NCBI GenBank assembly: GCA_033239525.1
Contig: BSYO01000025.1
Span: forward strand, 12,186,001-12,250,000
Source: Nepenthes gracilis
Lineage: Eukaryota > Streptophyta > Magnoliopsida > Caryophyllales > Nepenthaceae
Direction: 5' to 3'
DNA length: 64,000 nt
Below the pieces are notes generated by a model, which saw only the letters and a program-made list of their open reading frames with translations, had not been told where the DNA came from and ran no database searches. Numbering within the stretch: position 1 is the first letter of the stretch; every line of letters starts with the position of its first letter. Positions 11,150-25,201 of this stretch are shown in pieces. The position numbers and the translations under genes are program-made.

Positions 11150-12215
11150 GGATCTCAAGGGGAGATTTTTTGGTCAATCTGAAAAAAGTTGAAATTATAA
11201 TCAACTGGATCCGACCGACAACGATGATTGAAATTAGAAACTTTTTGGAAATGACGGATTACTTCCTAATATTTGTGAAAAATTTTTCTAAGATTGCCAT
11301 CCCATTGACTTGACTAATATGGAAGAAATGGAAGAAAGTAAAATTCAATTGGATAGAGAATTGCAAGAGAAATTTCCAAGTGCTAAAAGACTGTCTAGCA
11401 ATAACCCTAGTTCTGACAATTCCTAAAGAATTCAAATGATTTATGGTCTATTGTAATGTGTCAAAGACCGAACTGAAGTGTGTCACGATATAACATCGAA
11501 ATGTGATTATGAATTGAGGCAATTAAAGACACACAAAAAGAACTATTCAATATATGATTTAGAATTGACAGTGGTGATATTTACGCTGAAAATTTAAAGA
11601 TATTATCTTTATAAAGAGAAATTTTTTATATATTCAGACCATAAAAATCTCAAATACTTATTTTCTTAAAAGGAACTAAATATGATATATAGAAAATTGA
11701 TGGATTTCTTAAAATATTACAATTGTAAGATCTAGTGGCGAATATCTTAAGCCATTGAATGACAAACCTAATTGCTCATTTGAGAATTAAGGAGATGAAA
11801 ATATTCTACTGCATGAAGAAATGCAATATTAAAAGGTATTCTCAAGGTATGCGGATAATATTGTCATATTTTTGAATGCCACTTGAGGTTTTAGAAAGGA
11901 TTAAAAGACCTCAAATGGACAATCTCTTCTTAATGGATATTGCCAATGACTTAAATAGGGACTCAAGGGCGGATTTTAGCATATGGGCAGATAGAATTTT
12001 AATAATTCAGGAACGGTTATGTGTACCGGATATTGAAGAATTAAAGAAAAAATCTATGAATAAAACTTGTCAATCAAAGTACACTATTTTTTAAAATAAA
12101 TAAAATCTATTAAATTTAAAAAAGATATTTTGATGGCATAACATAAAATGGGAAATCACAGCCTATATGAAAAGATGTTTAATATGTCAATAGCTGAAAG
12201 TCAAGTATTAATTAA
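11150..12215 (+). pseudogene. Decayed chromovirus-like Ty3/gypsy pol relic
   Basis: Fragments in changing frames follow the order of a gypsy pol. The end of RT reads LLPNICEKFF with HPIDLT, matching the FLGLAGYYRRFV..FS.IA.PLT region. RNase H is recognisable as KNYSIYDLELTVVIFTLKI, YLYKEKFFIYSDHKNLKYLF and KELNMIYRKLMDFLKYYNC (11540-11740). The integrase N-terminal zinc-finger region follows with ERLCVPDIEELKKKSMNKTC (12010-12070) and a rest of FWW-P-GMK...C..C near 12125-12200. Stops are frequent. The type, Del/Reina-like chromovirus, is inferred from the RNase H wording. No LTRs were found with confidence. Confidence 0.75.
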
Positions 12216-13176
12216 TATTCTGTTAAGTATTTAAATGATTATTTAATATTTATCATTGATAATCTCAACTTTAACATCTTTTGGTATGCCTCCTGAGCTT
12301 TTTCATCTACAAATTAAATTAATGTGCACGTAGCTCTTTAAGTTTTCTGCGTGACAAATTAACTCAAATATTTGATTGACTCTAAATGCCAATTTGAATT
12401 ATAAACAATTTTTTAGACAATCACGAAATGGAGACTTTAATCCACATGGGGCCCATTCCTTTATGAACTGATTAATCATTAATTAAACGATCTCTAAGTT
12501 ACTGTATGAACTTAATTATTTTATTACTATGGCTTAAATAAACTTAAGTTAAACGTCCAAAATTTTTGTTCGCATGTGTTTATATTTTGATCAAATAATT
12601 CGGTCAATAATATTAGAAAACCTACTAATTTATAATTTATCTTAATTAGGATTTATAAATTATGAATTCAATTAATTGTGGGAATACATCAAAAAATAAA
12701 CACATCTAAAAACTTAAATATCATATAAAGATCCGATAAAATTTTTATATTTATCATGTTTTCTCACATGAACATCCTCTAAAATCAGACAACTATCTAT
12801 TGAAAAATAATAAGAAAATAAAAGTTTATAGAATTTGGAGATATGAATAATTAATTAATTAATTAATTAACTTATATCATTGTAATACAGTATCAAAAAA
12901 TCAACAATTTGAAATGATTAATATATTAGTGGAAGGCTAATAATAATTTGAGACTTCAACAGAGAGAAAGAAGGGATTTTACCTTGCAATCAAACGAACC
13001 GGACATTACCATCACTACAAAACCGCCACCAGCACCATTATTGTCGGCAATGAAGGTCCCAAATGGCCAAGGCATGTGTCTCAGGGAAGGTTGCGACAGC
13101 AACCGAAATGGAGAAAGTGAGATAATGACAGTGAAGAGGGAGGAAGGCATGAAATGGTGGTGGTCAGCTACGTTGG

Positions 13177-13280
13177 CCACTCTTGGTGGTGGTTGTCTTG
13201 GCAGTGTTTTTGGCTGCCACCACTCTTGATGGTGGTTGTCTTGGCAGGATTTATGGCTGTCACCACTTTTGATGGTGACA
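13177..13280. repeat. 43-bp tandem repeat, about 2.4 copies
   Basis: The unit begins CCACTCTTGGTGGTGGTTGT and recurs at 13220 and 13263 with few mismatches. The period is 43 bp, so it does not keep a reading frame. Confidence 0.7.
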
Positions 13281-15759
13281 AACGAACTGGAGGTGGTGAT
13301 GGAAAAGAGAGTTCAGAATAAAAGATAGGGAGAGGCGTTATAGTGTGGCTGTAGGAGGTGGTGGGCACGGTGAAATAACGTTGGTTGTGGCGGTGCGAAT
13401 TAGAGAGATATAGAGCAAAAGTAGAGGTTGAGTAGAGTTAGGTTTTTAGGGTGGCGGAGCGAAGGTATTACATGATAGGGCTACGGTTTCAGATAAGTAA
13501 ATTATATATACATATATATCACATGGTGTATGTTCCGTACAATTTATGAAACCAATCTTAAGATTTTCTCTAAGTTTTAAATTAAGAACTACATGTGTCA
13601 CAACTTTAGAAATCATAACAAAACTATTTTTCATTTTGGGGATTCTATTTTTTCTTATTTTTTTAAAAAGGGAATTTTATCTTGATGGGTCCTGCCACAT
13701 AATGCTTATATTTGTATTTGAAAGCAAAAATTTAGGTGGTCAAAATAGATATATATTATCATAATTAGACCATATTATCAAAAGACTAAATTGTCAAAAA
13801 AATAAATCATTGGACCGTCATATCAGAGGGTAGAATTATCACAATGCAAGATACCAATGCTGCCTCGTTAGAGAATTGCCAGCATGAGATTGTCAGTGTA
13901 ATATCTCTGATATTTTTTGTTAGATTTGTTTTAAATAAATAAATTTTAAATAATTTTAATTGAATAATTTTATTAATTATGAGAGTTCATGTCTTTTATA
14001 GTAAAAGATGGTCTTAATTTTATAATTATGTAGATCACTGATACATGGCATATTAGATTAGGATAAACATGTTTCTTTTCAATTTTATTAACAACCAAGA
14101 TTATCTCCTAAATTTAAAAAAATAATTGATAAATTATCTAAACTTTTAGAATGTTAAAGTTTGAAGTAATAATATTATGAAATTTAATGGAGGATTTTTT
14201 TTCTAAAAAGTTAGACCTTAGCTATCCCTATGCAAGAGAAACTTTCTATTATGTCAACTTTATTTTTGTGGTGAGAGTTGAGGTTATATTAGTCAAACAT
14301 CCAAGTAACATTATTGGAAGGAAAAATAAAAGTTGGTTAAAATGGTTATATGATAATATAGGGTGACTGAAATTGAGCTAATAATGCAAGTACTTAGTAA
14401 TATATGGGTCATAGATTATGGTAACAAAAGTGATTCATAAGTTAGCTATATTTTAATAAATTGATTACTTAGAGATAAAAGAACACAACCTTTAATTAAG
14501 CTAAATTAACTGAACACCTTTAAGATTCACTTTAGTAGATTATTCGCTAAAATTTTAGGGTTTAAAATCATGTTGTTTGAGAATTCTAGAAGAACGATAA
14601 GCATCCGTGTGACACAATGTATCAACCAAATTAATGTGGCAATATTGTTAAGAGTCAATGGTTAGCAAATGTTAAGGAGTTTGTTAGTATAATTAAGGAA
14701 GGATTTATCTATCTTCCCTCTTCAAGTGAAATTATAGGAAGACCACAATAAAGAGTTAAGCTAGCTATTTGACTTTTTAGGGAGCAAAAATAAGGAATGT
14801 TATTCATTGATTAGGAAAAATTTGGGAGTCAAAAGTTTGTAAATTCCCTAGCTAAATATTGGGAGGCTCAGCCACATGGAAGGAAGAAAAAGTGCTTGGT
14901 TGTGATGAAGATTTTGGACTAAAAATTATTCCAAAATCAAGTGAGATAACGGGGAAAGTGAAAGGATAAGGCTAATTATTAGAAATCGTAGTTTTAGGGG
15001 AGGTTAGATTGCAATTTTAGAGGGTTGAGTGGCCGAATGATATGCATAAGGAAATTAGTCATGCAGAATCCGAAATATTTGCAATGATTAGACAAAGGGA
15101 TTAGTTACATCAATGTGAATCAAAATAAGTGATTGCTAGGGATGGCTTTGTTACTTCAAAAATTGGGAAGAGGGAAAATAACAGACCTCATCCTCACCCT
15201 CTTTTATTTTAAACCCTATAACCTTTCATGTTGCCACCCTTTCTTGCCACACGACATTTGGAGTTAAGAGGAGCAGCTAGCCAAGAGAGGAAGCAAACCA
15301 AGGAGGAGAGGGAAAATAAAGAAAAAGAACATCCAACATTAAAGCAAGTAATTTCATGACCTCATCTGTCCTAATCTTAATTTTCTAACAAGTGGTCATA
15401 TGACCTACCTATATATCTCTTAGATATCTTTAGTAAATTCTCATATAGTTTTGTATGATTTACCACTTTATCTTCCTAAATTGAGTAGTTATTTGGGTTG
15501 AGGATGATAACAAAATTGCCAAGGATTGAGAAAAAATTATGAATGTGGGTTGGTGTTCTAAATAATTTAAGTCCAACACTTTGTTTTAGTTTTAATAAAC
15601 ATGATTGTCATAATTTTTAGAGTTAAAACATAAATTCTACCATTTAAAATGGTTAAAGAAACATTGTGGTATTATGATTTACTTCATTTTATGATTCAAT
15701 AACAAACTAGTGTATATATGTCAGTTGGCTCAAATAAGACACAAAGATAAAATCAAGCT

Positions 15760-15985
15760 TGCACATGAGTACTTATGAAATGTATATTAGATGCATAGGT
15801 TCTAGTCAAAATATGCACGAGCACTTAGAAGGCGTACAACAGGCACCTAGGTTCTGCTTGCAATGCTCGCAAGTGCTCAGGAGACATACATCAAGTGCCT
15901 TGGTTTTGGAAAACTTGCACGAGCGCTTTTGAGGCATTAGTATTCTGGTTGGAATACACATGAGTGCCACTTGAGCATAATTTGG
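15760..15985. repeat. Degenerate ~53-bp tandem repeat
   Basis: Four to five imperfect units start TGCAC(A/G)(T/A)GAG and contain a GCAC(C/T)(T/A)(A/T)GGTT-like core. Drift is strong. Units of this kind are common in old plant LTRs. Confidence 0.45.
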
Positions 15986-18579
15986 GCACAAAAATATTAT
16001 TTAAACACGCCCTTGCATGTATCAAGTGTATGTTAGTGCTGTTTTTATAATCGGTTATTTTTGTACTATTTTCATATTGTATGTTAATAAATATGCCAGA
16101 AAATATAGAAGTTGATATCGATGCCCTTCGGGGTAAAATTAAGGATTAAGTATTTGACAATTATGGCTTTGAAATAATCTGAGGGAAAATCTTAGGAATT
16201 TTTATGGCTTAATTTAGAAAATTATAAAGTAAGAAGAGAAACCTAATGGCTTCTCTTAGTATTCATGGGTAGAGGTTAGGGAAGGGAAAAGATTGGCTTA
16301 TTAGTAGCTTTGTACTTGATTGAATCGATTAATAATAAGTGGAAAAGAATATACAAAGGTTAGACCGAATAGATATAATATTTTGTAGCCTTAAGAAAAA
16401 GTGACCATATAGAACACTTGGTATTCATGATTTCTTTTGAATTTCATTCAAATCATATAAGTATGTTCTTAATATACTATGATTAAGTAAAGAAAATCAC
16501 ATAAAAATATTAAACTATCTAGTTGAATAAAAAGATTTGACACTTTAGTATAATCTATAATTTTTTAATACCGATTCTATATCCAGTAATTAAGATCTAT
16601 TTATTTTTCTGGGCAGGATACTTATATAGTTGTGGCAATTCTATAAAATGATCATGAATATCATTGGTAAAGGTTATCATAGGTAACATGAGTATACTTT
16701 GAGTATAATCTCCGGAAGAATTGTATGGATAGTAAAAATACTATAAATGTTAGACAATTTCATAATACCTATCCAACTATTCGGGGTGTAATATACAGTC
16801 TTTGATCATGAAGGCATAATAAAATCCACACGAAGTTTGACATATCATATAATTTTGACCTTAGATTGAATTAAATTTTTCAAAAATTTAGAAAATGACG
16901 TTAGTATTACAGATATTTTAAGAACTCGGTAAATTATTTTGGGTTTTTGAGACCTCGTGAATGTCCTTTGGGATATCATTGCTTATTTGACAATATGTCT
17001 ATTAATTATTCATGTTGTTGTTAAGTTATTTCATTGAAGATATCATTTATTGATTTTTCGAAGATGATTATTTTTTTTCTATATATTACATATTATTGAA
17101 GGTTATTTTTTATAGATGAATTCCTTTGATAGTTTAATATTTTCGCTATTATTGACATTGATTAAAGTTTTTTATTGGACATTTATCTCACTATTACTAT
17201 TTTTTCTTTTAAAATAAAAATATTAGATGATAATGACTCTAGAATTAGATAAAATTGAGAACGATAGAGAATTTAGAGTCTAACTAGAGATGATGTTTAT
17301 TTACTCTAGAAATACATTCAATTACGATGTTTTTATACTATTAGATATTCAGTTATATTTTTTCCTATATTTTTGATTTGTGAGGATTTATTTTAATCAA
17401 AGTACTTATATTTATCATTTATGATTACGTGATGATGGTTTTAAACTTATGATTTTTTACATGGTTAGATTCGGGCAGTGGACCTTGTCTGGGTCTCCAC
17501 AGTTAAGAGTTGAGTGAAAGAACCTAGCTGTCAAATGACACTGATTGTCAGTGGAAGGCTCAAGCTGTTAGACGAGAAGACAATCAAAACATAATCTGAT
17601 TGTAGAGATCACCTATCAGAATGTCTTCGAATTAGAGTGTAGATTTGTCAATCAAGGTAGAAGTGCCAGAACAGTCTGAATCGATGAGCAAAGCCAACAA
17701 TGTCATGTATGCTACCATGCCGTATCAGTTGCAACCAAATGACATTGTTCAAGAAGTTACCTTTGTAGCAAACCACAGAAACAACCCAGCAAGCCCACGA
17801 TCATCAATTGTAGCATTTTATACATACAAATTAGGGAGTTGTGGGAGTATGTCATGACCACCATTTGATGACAATAAAAACTGCCACTACAACCCCTAAA
17901 ACACCACCTAAACATGTTGATATGGGAAATTACCAGCCAAGCTCACTTATAATCAGTCAATTAAAGTATAAATGCCACATCTCTTCATGAAGAGAAAAGG
18001 CCTTTAGGATCAATGATTGCACTTTAAATGTTTTTCCAAAATCTTTTACTTTCCAAAATGTTTTTCAGCTTTAATATTTTTAGAAAAAAAATCATATAAT
18101 AAGCAAAAATCCTTCCATGTGATCAGAAACTTGAGAAGATCGTTGTGTCCAACAAAATTTTTAGTTGATCCAAACCAATCAACTCAACTCATTGAAGTAA
18201 TGGGAGGCCTAAAAATAATCAGGATGGACCTATGAGAGCATGCCCAACTACGCACAGCATAGGAAGGAGTTTAAGTAGTAACCAACCATAATCCGAACAA
18301 CTTGGATTAGTTAGTCAGGTTACTAGGTGATTGAGATTTCAGAGTAGAACTATATTTTCAGAAATGATTAATATTGAACCAGAAGAGTGAGTTAATAGAT
18401 AGTGAATTATTTCATTAAGTGGTTGACTTCTTACATTTTATCAGCATTTTATATTTTAACTAACTGTCTCTCAGGAGTGCGTGATCTGCATGTTCCAAAA
18501 TGAAGAACTCCCACCAAGATTCATAAGCCCAAAATCTGCTTTGAACAACTAGTAACTAACCCAACTTTTAGGTCATGAG

Positions 18580-19039
18580 CATAACCCCACTATGGGAAAA
18601 CTGTCCCTACATTAGATTCCACACCTTTATAAAAATAAAACCCTATACAAATAGTGGATAAGAATCTTATTAAAAAATCAAGGGTACAAAACACAAAAGC
18701 CTTTAGATCATTAGCTCATAGGTTGATCATACGGTCTTTAAGTTTCAGCCTTGCGGCATTTAGCTTGTACTATAGAGGTTTTGAGCTTGCCCTTTAAGAT
18801 ACCTCATCTTCCCTACAAAATTTTACCAAAATTTAGCCCTCTAATCCTCTACCCTCTCACTTCCTACTTGCTTATTGGATGTCATTGCAAACTTAAGTTT
18901 CAAAGGATAATCAGGAAAATCAATCCTAAACCCTATGAATTTCTTATTTTGGATTTTGGTGTATAAGTTTTGGGTATGAAGGTCTAAGAGACCACTCTGA
19001 AATATCTCAATTCGGAATTTAGATCCAAAATATACATCA
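18580..19039 (+). repeat. Probable 5' LTR remnant of gypsy relic F
   Basis: The segment has a TTTATAAAAAT box near 18627, then ends ACATCA directly before a degraded primer-binding-site-like stretch (ATGGTGCCATTTGCAAGAA at about 19040) resembling the TTGGCGCC..CTGTGGGAA type seen in element D. The outer edge cannot be placed. Confidence 0.4.
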
Positions 19040-19099
19040 ATGGTGCCATTTGCAAGAATGATTTAAGGAACCCCTTCTTACATATTCTTACATTTGCAA

Positions 19100-20640
19100 A
19101 GATCTATGAACAAACCACCATGATGAATACTAGCGCTCACTGCCGATCGAGTCAAATTCCTCATGGTGTCCCCTCTCTAAATGTCTCTCTTAACAATGAG
19201 AGCCAATTAGGCACACATTCACCAGAAGAATCAGACATAGGTGCAATGGCTACACAACACAGAATATTTCTCAAATGTTAAAATCCCTACGTGACTTATT
19301 TATAGACTAGCCTTATCTAATAAGTGGACATATCCCAAAATCTTTGACTTCAAAAAGGAAGTCGAAGAGTAAGAAATCTACCTCTAGAAAGACATGGACT
19401 AGGCTCGAGTTTCCTATGGTCTATAAGGCACACAATTGACTTGCTTCCTTGCACCATGAAGATTGCCTAAACTTCAAAGATAGCAGAGGAGATCCTAGAA
19501 ATATGGAGTTCGAAAAGCACTCATGATTTTGAATGCCATTCTCATTGAGAGGAGGGATCATGTGGTAGCACCATGCATGTCCTCCAATCTTAATAGGAAC
19601 CTGAGATATCTACTAACCACTAAGAACTAATGAACTTTCTTTGTGCAGAGAGAATAGCTTACACTGCCGAGGTGGAAGAAAGGATAAAAGAATGGAGAAG
19701 TAGGTCTTCCAATGGCACACTTCCAGCCGCATGACCTTAATGGGCTAGACTTCATTCACCTTTGAATTTAAGAGGCATACCCTCCTTCAAAAATTTAAAG
19801 TACCCACTTTGGAATTGTACAACGGAGGTACTAATTCAATGGATCACCTTAACTACTTCTGTATAATACTTGGCTTCCAAACCTTAGGAAACGCTTCCCT
19901 ATGTCTCTATTTGCCTTTGGCATTAAAGGGAGATACCTGGATTTGATTATGTAAGCTAAGACCAAATTTTATCAGGACATACCAGCAACTTGTCGATCTA
20001 TTTCCGTCCCACTTTACCTCTAGCATAATAAGAGAAAACACCATGGCACCTTGTCAAGCTTAAGAAGATTGTGGAGAGCCTCAAGCGCTTCCTCGATTGC
20101 ATCAATATAGAAGCTTGAAGCATATCAAAGCCCATCAACGAGGCAAAATGAAAGCCTTCATGGTGACCAAACAACCCAAAAACTTATTCAAGTTGACGGT
20201 CCAATAAGACCCAAGAAATTCTTAGAGGTAAAGGCAATTAACATGACATATGTTATGGCAAATAAATAATATGAAAATGTTAGAGTATCTAGTCTATGAA
20301 TCTCATCTACGACAATCTGATGGAGGAAAGCAGAGGAACAACCACCTAACATATGACTTCCTGAGACAGCAAAAGGCTAGGTTAGGCATACGTTGAATGT
20401 TATGCCGCCATATCTCATGTCCCTCACTAATACCATGATAAATATCTTAATGCAGACTAGAAGGAGAAATTTTTAAATTGCCCAAAGCCTATTAAAAAAC
20501 CTTAAGGAAAGATATTAATTAAAATATTATTGCCACTATTGATCTTCAGGTCATAGTGCACAAGACAAAAGGACGTTATAGAAAGATATTAAAGCCCTAA
20601 TCAGAGCATGACCCAAAAAATACTTGCAAACTCGAATGCT
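19100..20640 (+). pseudogene. Gag remnant of gypsy relic F
   Basis: Pieces align by eye with gag of element D: FKVPTLELYNGGTNSMDHLNYF matches the D segment PKFIVPNLNAYDRSVDPMDH; then LYLPLALKGDTWI and HFTSSIIRENTMAPCQA match the D capsid region. Near 20525-20620 a degraded zinc-knuckle region (SGHSAQDKRTL then DIKALIR) matches GGHGTENCRTL and GVEELIK in D. Gag forms the particle core; this copy is non-functional. Confidence 0.7.
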
Positions 20641-21079
20641 ACCCATAAAAAGGAGCACTATTGTGAAGAGATGCCTGAGCAACCACACAATCAGGTTGTT
20701 GATAGAGTCATCAACATGACATCCACAAAATTGGTTGGGTTCACTACTTAGGAACTCTCAAACAAGGCTTCTTCCAATAAGAGGCAAAAATTAGGGTTAG
20801 AAAAAAATTCATTGATTTTAATGACGATGACATATCTTGTTGCATCATCACAAGTATTAGATAGAGTTTAGGACGTTAAGCTAAAACAAGTCTTTATTAA
20901 TAATAGAAATTTGAGAAACATTCTCTATTTTGTTATCTTCTTAAAGTTAGGAATAAAATGTCTTGAGATGGATCCATCAGATAGACTATTAAATTCCTGA
21001 ACAATAAGTCGATACAAGTAAAAGAAATTATAAACCTCAAAGTCACATTGAGAAAACATTCTTAAACTACTTCCCACTG

Positions 21080-21210
21080 CTTGACTTTCTTGGTAATTGA
21101 TAAAGCTTTAGTTTATAATGCCAGTTTAGAACTTCTGTGTCTTACAATATTTGAAGCAATCACCTCCATCTCTCACCTAAAAGTGAAATTCAAAGAAGAG
21201 TATGGGCTTA
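21080..21210 (+). pseudogene. Protease remnant of gypsy relic F
   Basis: VIDKALVYNASLELLCLTIF and the following AITSISHLKVKFKEEYGL correspond to the retropepsin C-terminal part in D (VVDMPSVYNVILGRPYLTTF and onward). The catalytic Asp region upstream is not recognisable. Confidence 0.6.
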
Positions 21211-21509
21211 GAGAAGCAAGGGATACAAGGACGCTAGAAGAAAATGTTATTTAACACAGATCAACAGTCAAATTTCTCCTCTAGTAATTAACAAATTTGA
21301 ACTTAGAGATAAAGCATTCTTGCAAGAAGGGTGACTTGGTGAAGCATTGGTTAAAGTTTCCTTGGGCCCAGAGGATCCAAACAAGAACAGTCAAATCAGC
21401 TCTGCCTAAGATCAGGATCTAAGGCAGAGCCTAATAAGCTTCTTAAGAAACAATTTAGGCATTTTTGCTTGAACATCGGATAACATGCCAACAATCGTAA
21501 TAGAGATGA

Positions 21510-22640
21510 TGATTCACAAGTTAAGTATCACCCTAGGACATAAGCCCATTTGGCAAAAGAGAAGGAACCTGTTCGTAGAGAAGCTAGTAATCGTTTGGAA
21601 AGAGGTTAAATGTTAACCAACACATGGTTTATTAGAGAACTCCAATACCTTGATTGGTTATCTAATATAGTTTTTTTAAAGTGAAATAACAAGATATGGC
21701 GGATATGTATCCACTTTAGAGACGTGAATAATGGATGTGCCAAAGACAACTTCCCTCCCCCATGGATAGAAGAACTGGTAAACTCTACACAGGGTCACCA
21801 AATGTTAAGCTTCATAAATGTCTACTCGGGGTATAACAAAATCTGAACAAACCCAAAAGATGAAGAGATGACATCATTCATGGCAAATTAATAAATTTAC
21901 AGCTACAAGGTAATACCCCTTTGGCCTAAGAATTCGACCGTCACTTATCGAAGGCTCATAAACAAAATATTTGAGTAGTAAATTAGATGCAACATAGAGG
22001 TCTATATGGACGATATGCCAGTCAAAGTCATACATGCTAATGACTACATCAAAGATCTTGTAGAGACATTGGATGAGCTTCGAACTTACCAAATGAAATT
22101 ACACCCAACCAAATGCATTCAGGGTATTACCAAGGTAATAACTACTATTCTCCAAGGCCCTAAGAGGAGTCTAAACAAATGAATTTTGATAGATAGACGA
22201 GTGCCAGTAAGCCTTTTAGGATATGAAGGAGCACCTAGCATATCAACATTTATTGACCCTCTATAAAGTGCATCTAGCCATATTAGACACGGACCTATGT
22301 ATCTTCCTAATCATAGAAAAGTTAGGGGTTCCAAAGGTCAGTTTACCATATTAGCAAGATTTTTATTGATTTAAAAACTAGGCATTCTAAGATTGAGAAG
22401 ATTGTGCTATCCTTAGTATTTTCATCTAGAAAACTTTGGCCCTATTTTCAGGCTTACAAGATAACAGTCTTAAACGATCAACCTCTAAGAAAAATCCTTT
22501 AGAAGCCTAAAGTATTTGGATGTTTAATGAAACGGGCTATTGAATTGGGTGACTTTGATAAAGAATTTGAAACTTTACACTTAGTGGAGGCTCTGACAAA
22601 ATTTATCATCAGAACAATAACCTCAGGCTCAATAGTTTAA
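21510..22640 (+). pseudogene. RT and first RNase H remnant of gypsy relic F
   Basis: GHKPIWQKRRNLFVEKLVIV marks the RT start (21540-21600). VYMDDMPVKVIHANDYIKDL carries the catalytic DD near 22005-22050, followed by LRTYQMKLHPTKC. The gypsy RNase H end is seen near 22390-22620 (LSLVFSSRKLWPYFQAYKIT, then NDQPLRKIL and RAIELGDFDKEFE). Stops are frequent throughout. Confidence 0.75.
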
Positions 22641-22689
22641 ACCACAAAAGAATCCATGGGGCACTCACCTCATTATAACATTGCCTTGA

Positions 22690-22910
22690 TGGACCCTCCA
22701 TGTTGATGGGTTGTCATGTCAAACAAGTATCAGAGTTGGAGTGATCCTAGCCTCCCATGATATTATTAGAAATTTGATAACCAACAATGTGGCTGAGTAT
22801 GAGGCTCTCTTAACCTACTTAAAACAAGCCAAAGGATGTCTCGTAAAAAAATGTGACAATATACAGGGACTCTAAGCTAGTGGAGAATTGAGTACTACCC
22901 AAAATCAAAG
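22690..22910 (+). pseudogene. Second (archaeal-type) RNase H remnant of gypsy relic F
   Basis: WTLHVDGLSC and NVAEYEALLTYLKQAKGC give the first Asp and the Glu of an additional RNase H located between the RT-linked RNase H and integrase. That position is characteristic of the Tat lineage of plant gypsy elements. Confidence 0.65.
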
Positions 22911-23039
22911 CTAATAGCCTTGATTTGAAAATGTACCTCAGTAAGGCACAGATTCCTCTTCAACCCTAATTATGAGATCATCCATATCACATGTGAAGAA
23001 ATTTGAAGGGTTAGTATCTATCTAAGATGATGTTGTGAG

Positions 23040-24290
23040 GGTGTCCAAAGCAATACACGTCAAATGGAGGAAAGATTCTCTAACGATCAAGCATCGAGGA
23101 GCAATATGAATTTACCCAAGTATCTAGTGAGATGACTCATATGAGCCCTTTTTTGGAGTCCCTTCAATTTGATAATCTACCTAGCAAATTGATGGAAGCC
23201 AAAGGGTGACTAAGATGACAGATTGATACATGATCATAGACAAATCATTATAACGTAAGAGTTGCTCCATACCATATCTGCACCACTTCTCCTTGATAGG
23301 GACTGACTGTACTCTCATTGAAGTGTACCTTGGATTTTATGAGGCATACATGATAGGAAAGAAACTCCCGTTCAAGATAATAAGTTAACAATACTATTGG
23401 CCGACTATGAAATAAGATGTCATAGAGTTCACTAAGAAGTGCAACATGGAAGTATCCTAAAATAGGCACCCATTAAGCTCAAGGCCCTTCAAGCTCCTTG
23501 GTTATTTACACAATGGGGGTTGGCATATTAGAAGCACTTCCCATGGAATCCGAATAGCATAAGTTCATTACTAGCATTAATTATTTTACAAAGTTGGTAG
23601 AGGCCTTCTCACTTGCTAAAATCACATAGCAGAATGCCATCAAGCTGTTGGCTAGAGCATCATCTATTGGTTTAGAATTTCAAAAGTTATAGACACCAAT
23701 AATTGCACCTAACTGTCTTGTAAAAGATTCACAAAGTACTGTCAAGGCCTCGAATTCACTTAGTCCATACGTCATTCTCATATTGACAGACAAATAGGCA
23801 AGTAAAAACAACTAACCAAACAATTAGCAATAAATTAAATACAAGTTAGACAAGGCTAAAAGAGCCTAAGTTGACGAACTCCATGCAGTACTTCGGGTGT
23901 ATTAGACAACACCTAGGGCGACTACTTTACATTCACCTTTTAGCCTATGATTTAAACGGAGGCAATGTCCAATAGAGGTAGTTTTGCGGAGCTACCAAGT
24001 GACTTACTTCAATTAGGAGTGAAGTTCTCAACCCCTAAGGAAAAACCTTGGGAGACTAGGAGTGTAGCTCTGGACCATGCCATACCAACAAAGAGTATCT
24101 AGATATTACAATCGAAGTTAGCAACATAATGCTAAGAAGTATCGTGGTTACTAAAAAATTAACACACATGGATAAGTTGTTCCCAGCAAGGGAGGGACCC
24201 TTGGGTAGCAGCATTCTCTGTGGTCCCAAGATGAAAAATTATTCCTGTGAGTATAAAATGCTCTTCACTTTAAAAAAAAATACTGTTAAT
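23040..24290 (+). pseudogene. Integrase remnant of gypsy relic F
   Basis: Scattered pieces of the integrase core are seen, including ITSINYFTKLVEAFSLAKIT (23572-23630), and of the C-terminal part, YQQRVSRYYNRS at 24085-24125, which matches YQQRVAWYYNKK in D and YQQRVARHYNKK in E. No catalytic triad can be followed continuously. Confidence 0.7.
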
Positions 24291-25196
24291 GATAGTCCAG
24301 CATAGAAGTAGAGAGGTATACCTTGCCGCTCATTTTGAATTACTTGTACCATGTCACGTGTATTGCCAAAGTTATAAATAAAATGAATCCTAGTAAGTCA
24401 TGTTCAATTTTGCATGATTGTATGTCTGTTCAAAATGTCATAGGAATAATATTTAGACTAAGAATGATTCCAAGTAAGACAATTCACTATGACACCTTGC
24501 CTATTAATTACTTTGACCTGAATAGGCAATAATTTAAGGTGGAGATCTAGGGAGACCAAACGACTATCAAGATGGTCACACAACGCTCATATTAAGTCTA
24601 GGGGGTTGAGACAAACAAGTTTAGCTCCCCTATGAGACGCTAAAATTCAAGCTATTAGAAGTCTACTAAGGCTCAACTATATGAATAGTCGCCAATTGTT
24701 AAACCTCATGGATGCTTTAATATGTCAATAGCAATAGAGGCTCCCCCGGGCCGTCCACTTTCAATCACAGAGTCAAGGATTAGGATCCACATAAAAAGAA
24801 AATGAATGCCCAATGACTTATCTAGATGCCCATTTGGCAATAAAAAATGATCTATGAGTCGAACTACTCTTACACTCAGTGGGTGAGAAGCCATCAAGTG
24901 CTAATACGGAAGTACAAATAAATTATTAGATGGGTGTCAAAGGACATCCACTAATTTGCCAGCATAATCCTCCAGACCTTGTAATAGGAGTAAGCTCAGT
25001 TGAATCAAAAATCAAATTATCAAATCTCGACATTAAAATTACTAAAATATATAAGAATATATCTAAATATAAAAGTTACAGTTTCAAAGAAAGGGGTTAT
25101 GGAGGATTTTCAACCGACAAGGCTTCTACTTCTGGCTTCATAACGAGGGTTTCAAAATTGACACAATCCACAAAATTCCTGACCCTTGAAGCCAGG

Positions 25197-25201
25197 GTGG
25201 C
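25197..25201. repeat. Target-site duplication of G, left (GTGGC)
   Basis: GTGGC directly precedes the LTR at 25202 and is repeated exactly at 29514-29518. Confidence 0.9.

Larger units (their letters stand above)
12216..18579. other. AT-rich intergenic DNA with scattered repeats
   Basis: I see no supportable gene. Short open frames near 12948-13370 and 17645-17857 have no recognisable domain; the first sits over a tandem repeat. Segments near 15000-16150 have the look of decayed LTR sequence with short GC-richer repeats. The remainder is A/T-rich. Confidence 0.45.

Noticed and set aside
12948..13229. 93-codon frame near 13 kb
   Set aside because: It covers a 43-bp tandem repeat whose period is not a multiple of three, has no recognised domain and is matched by open frames on the other strand.
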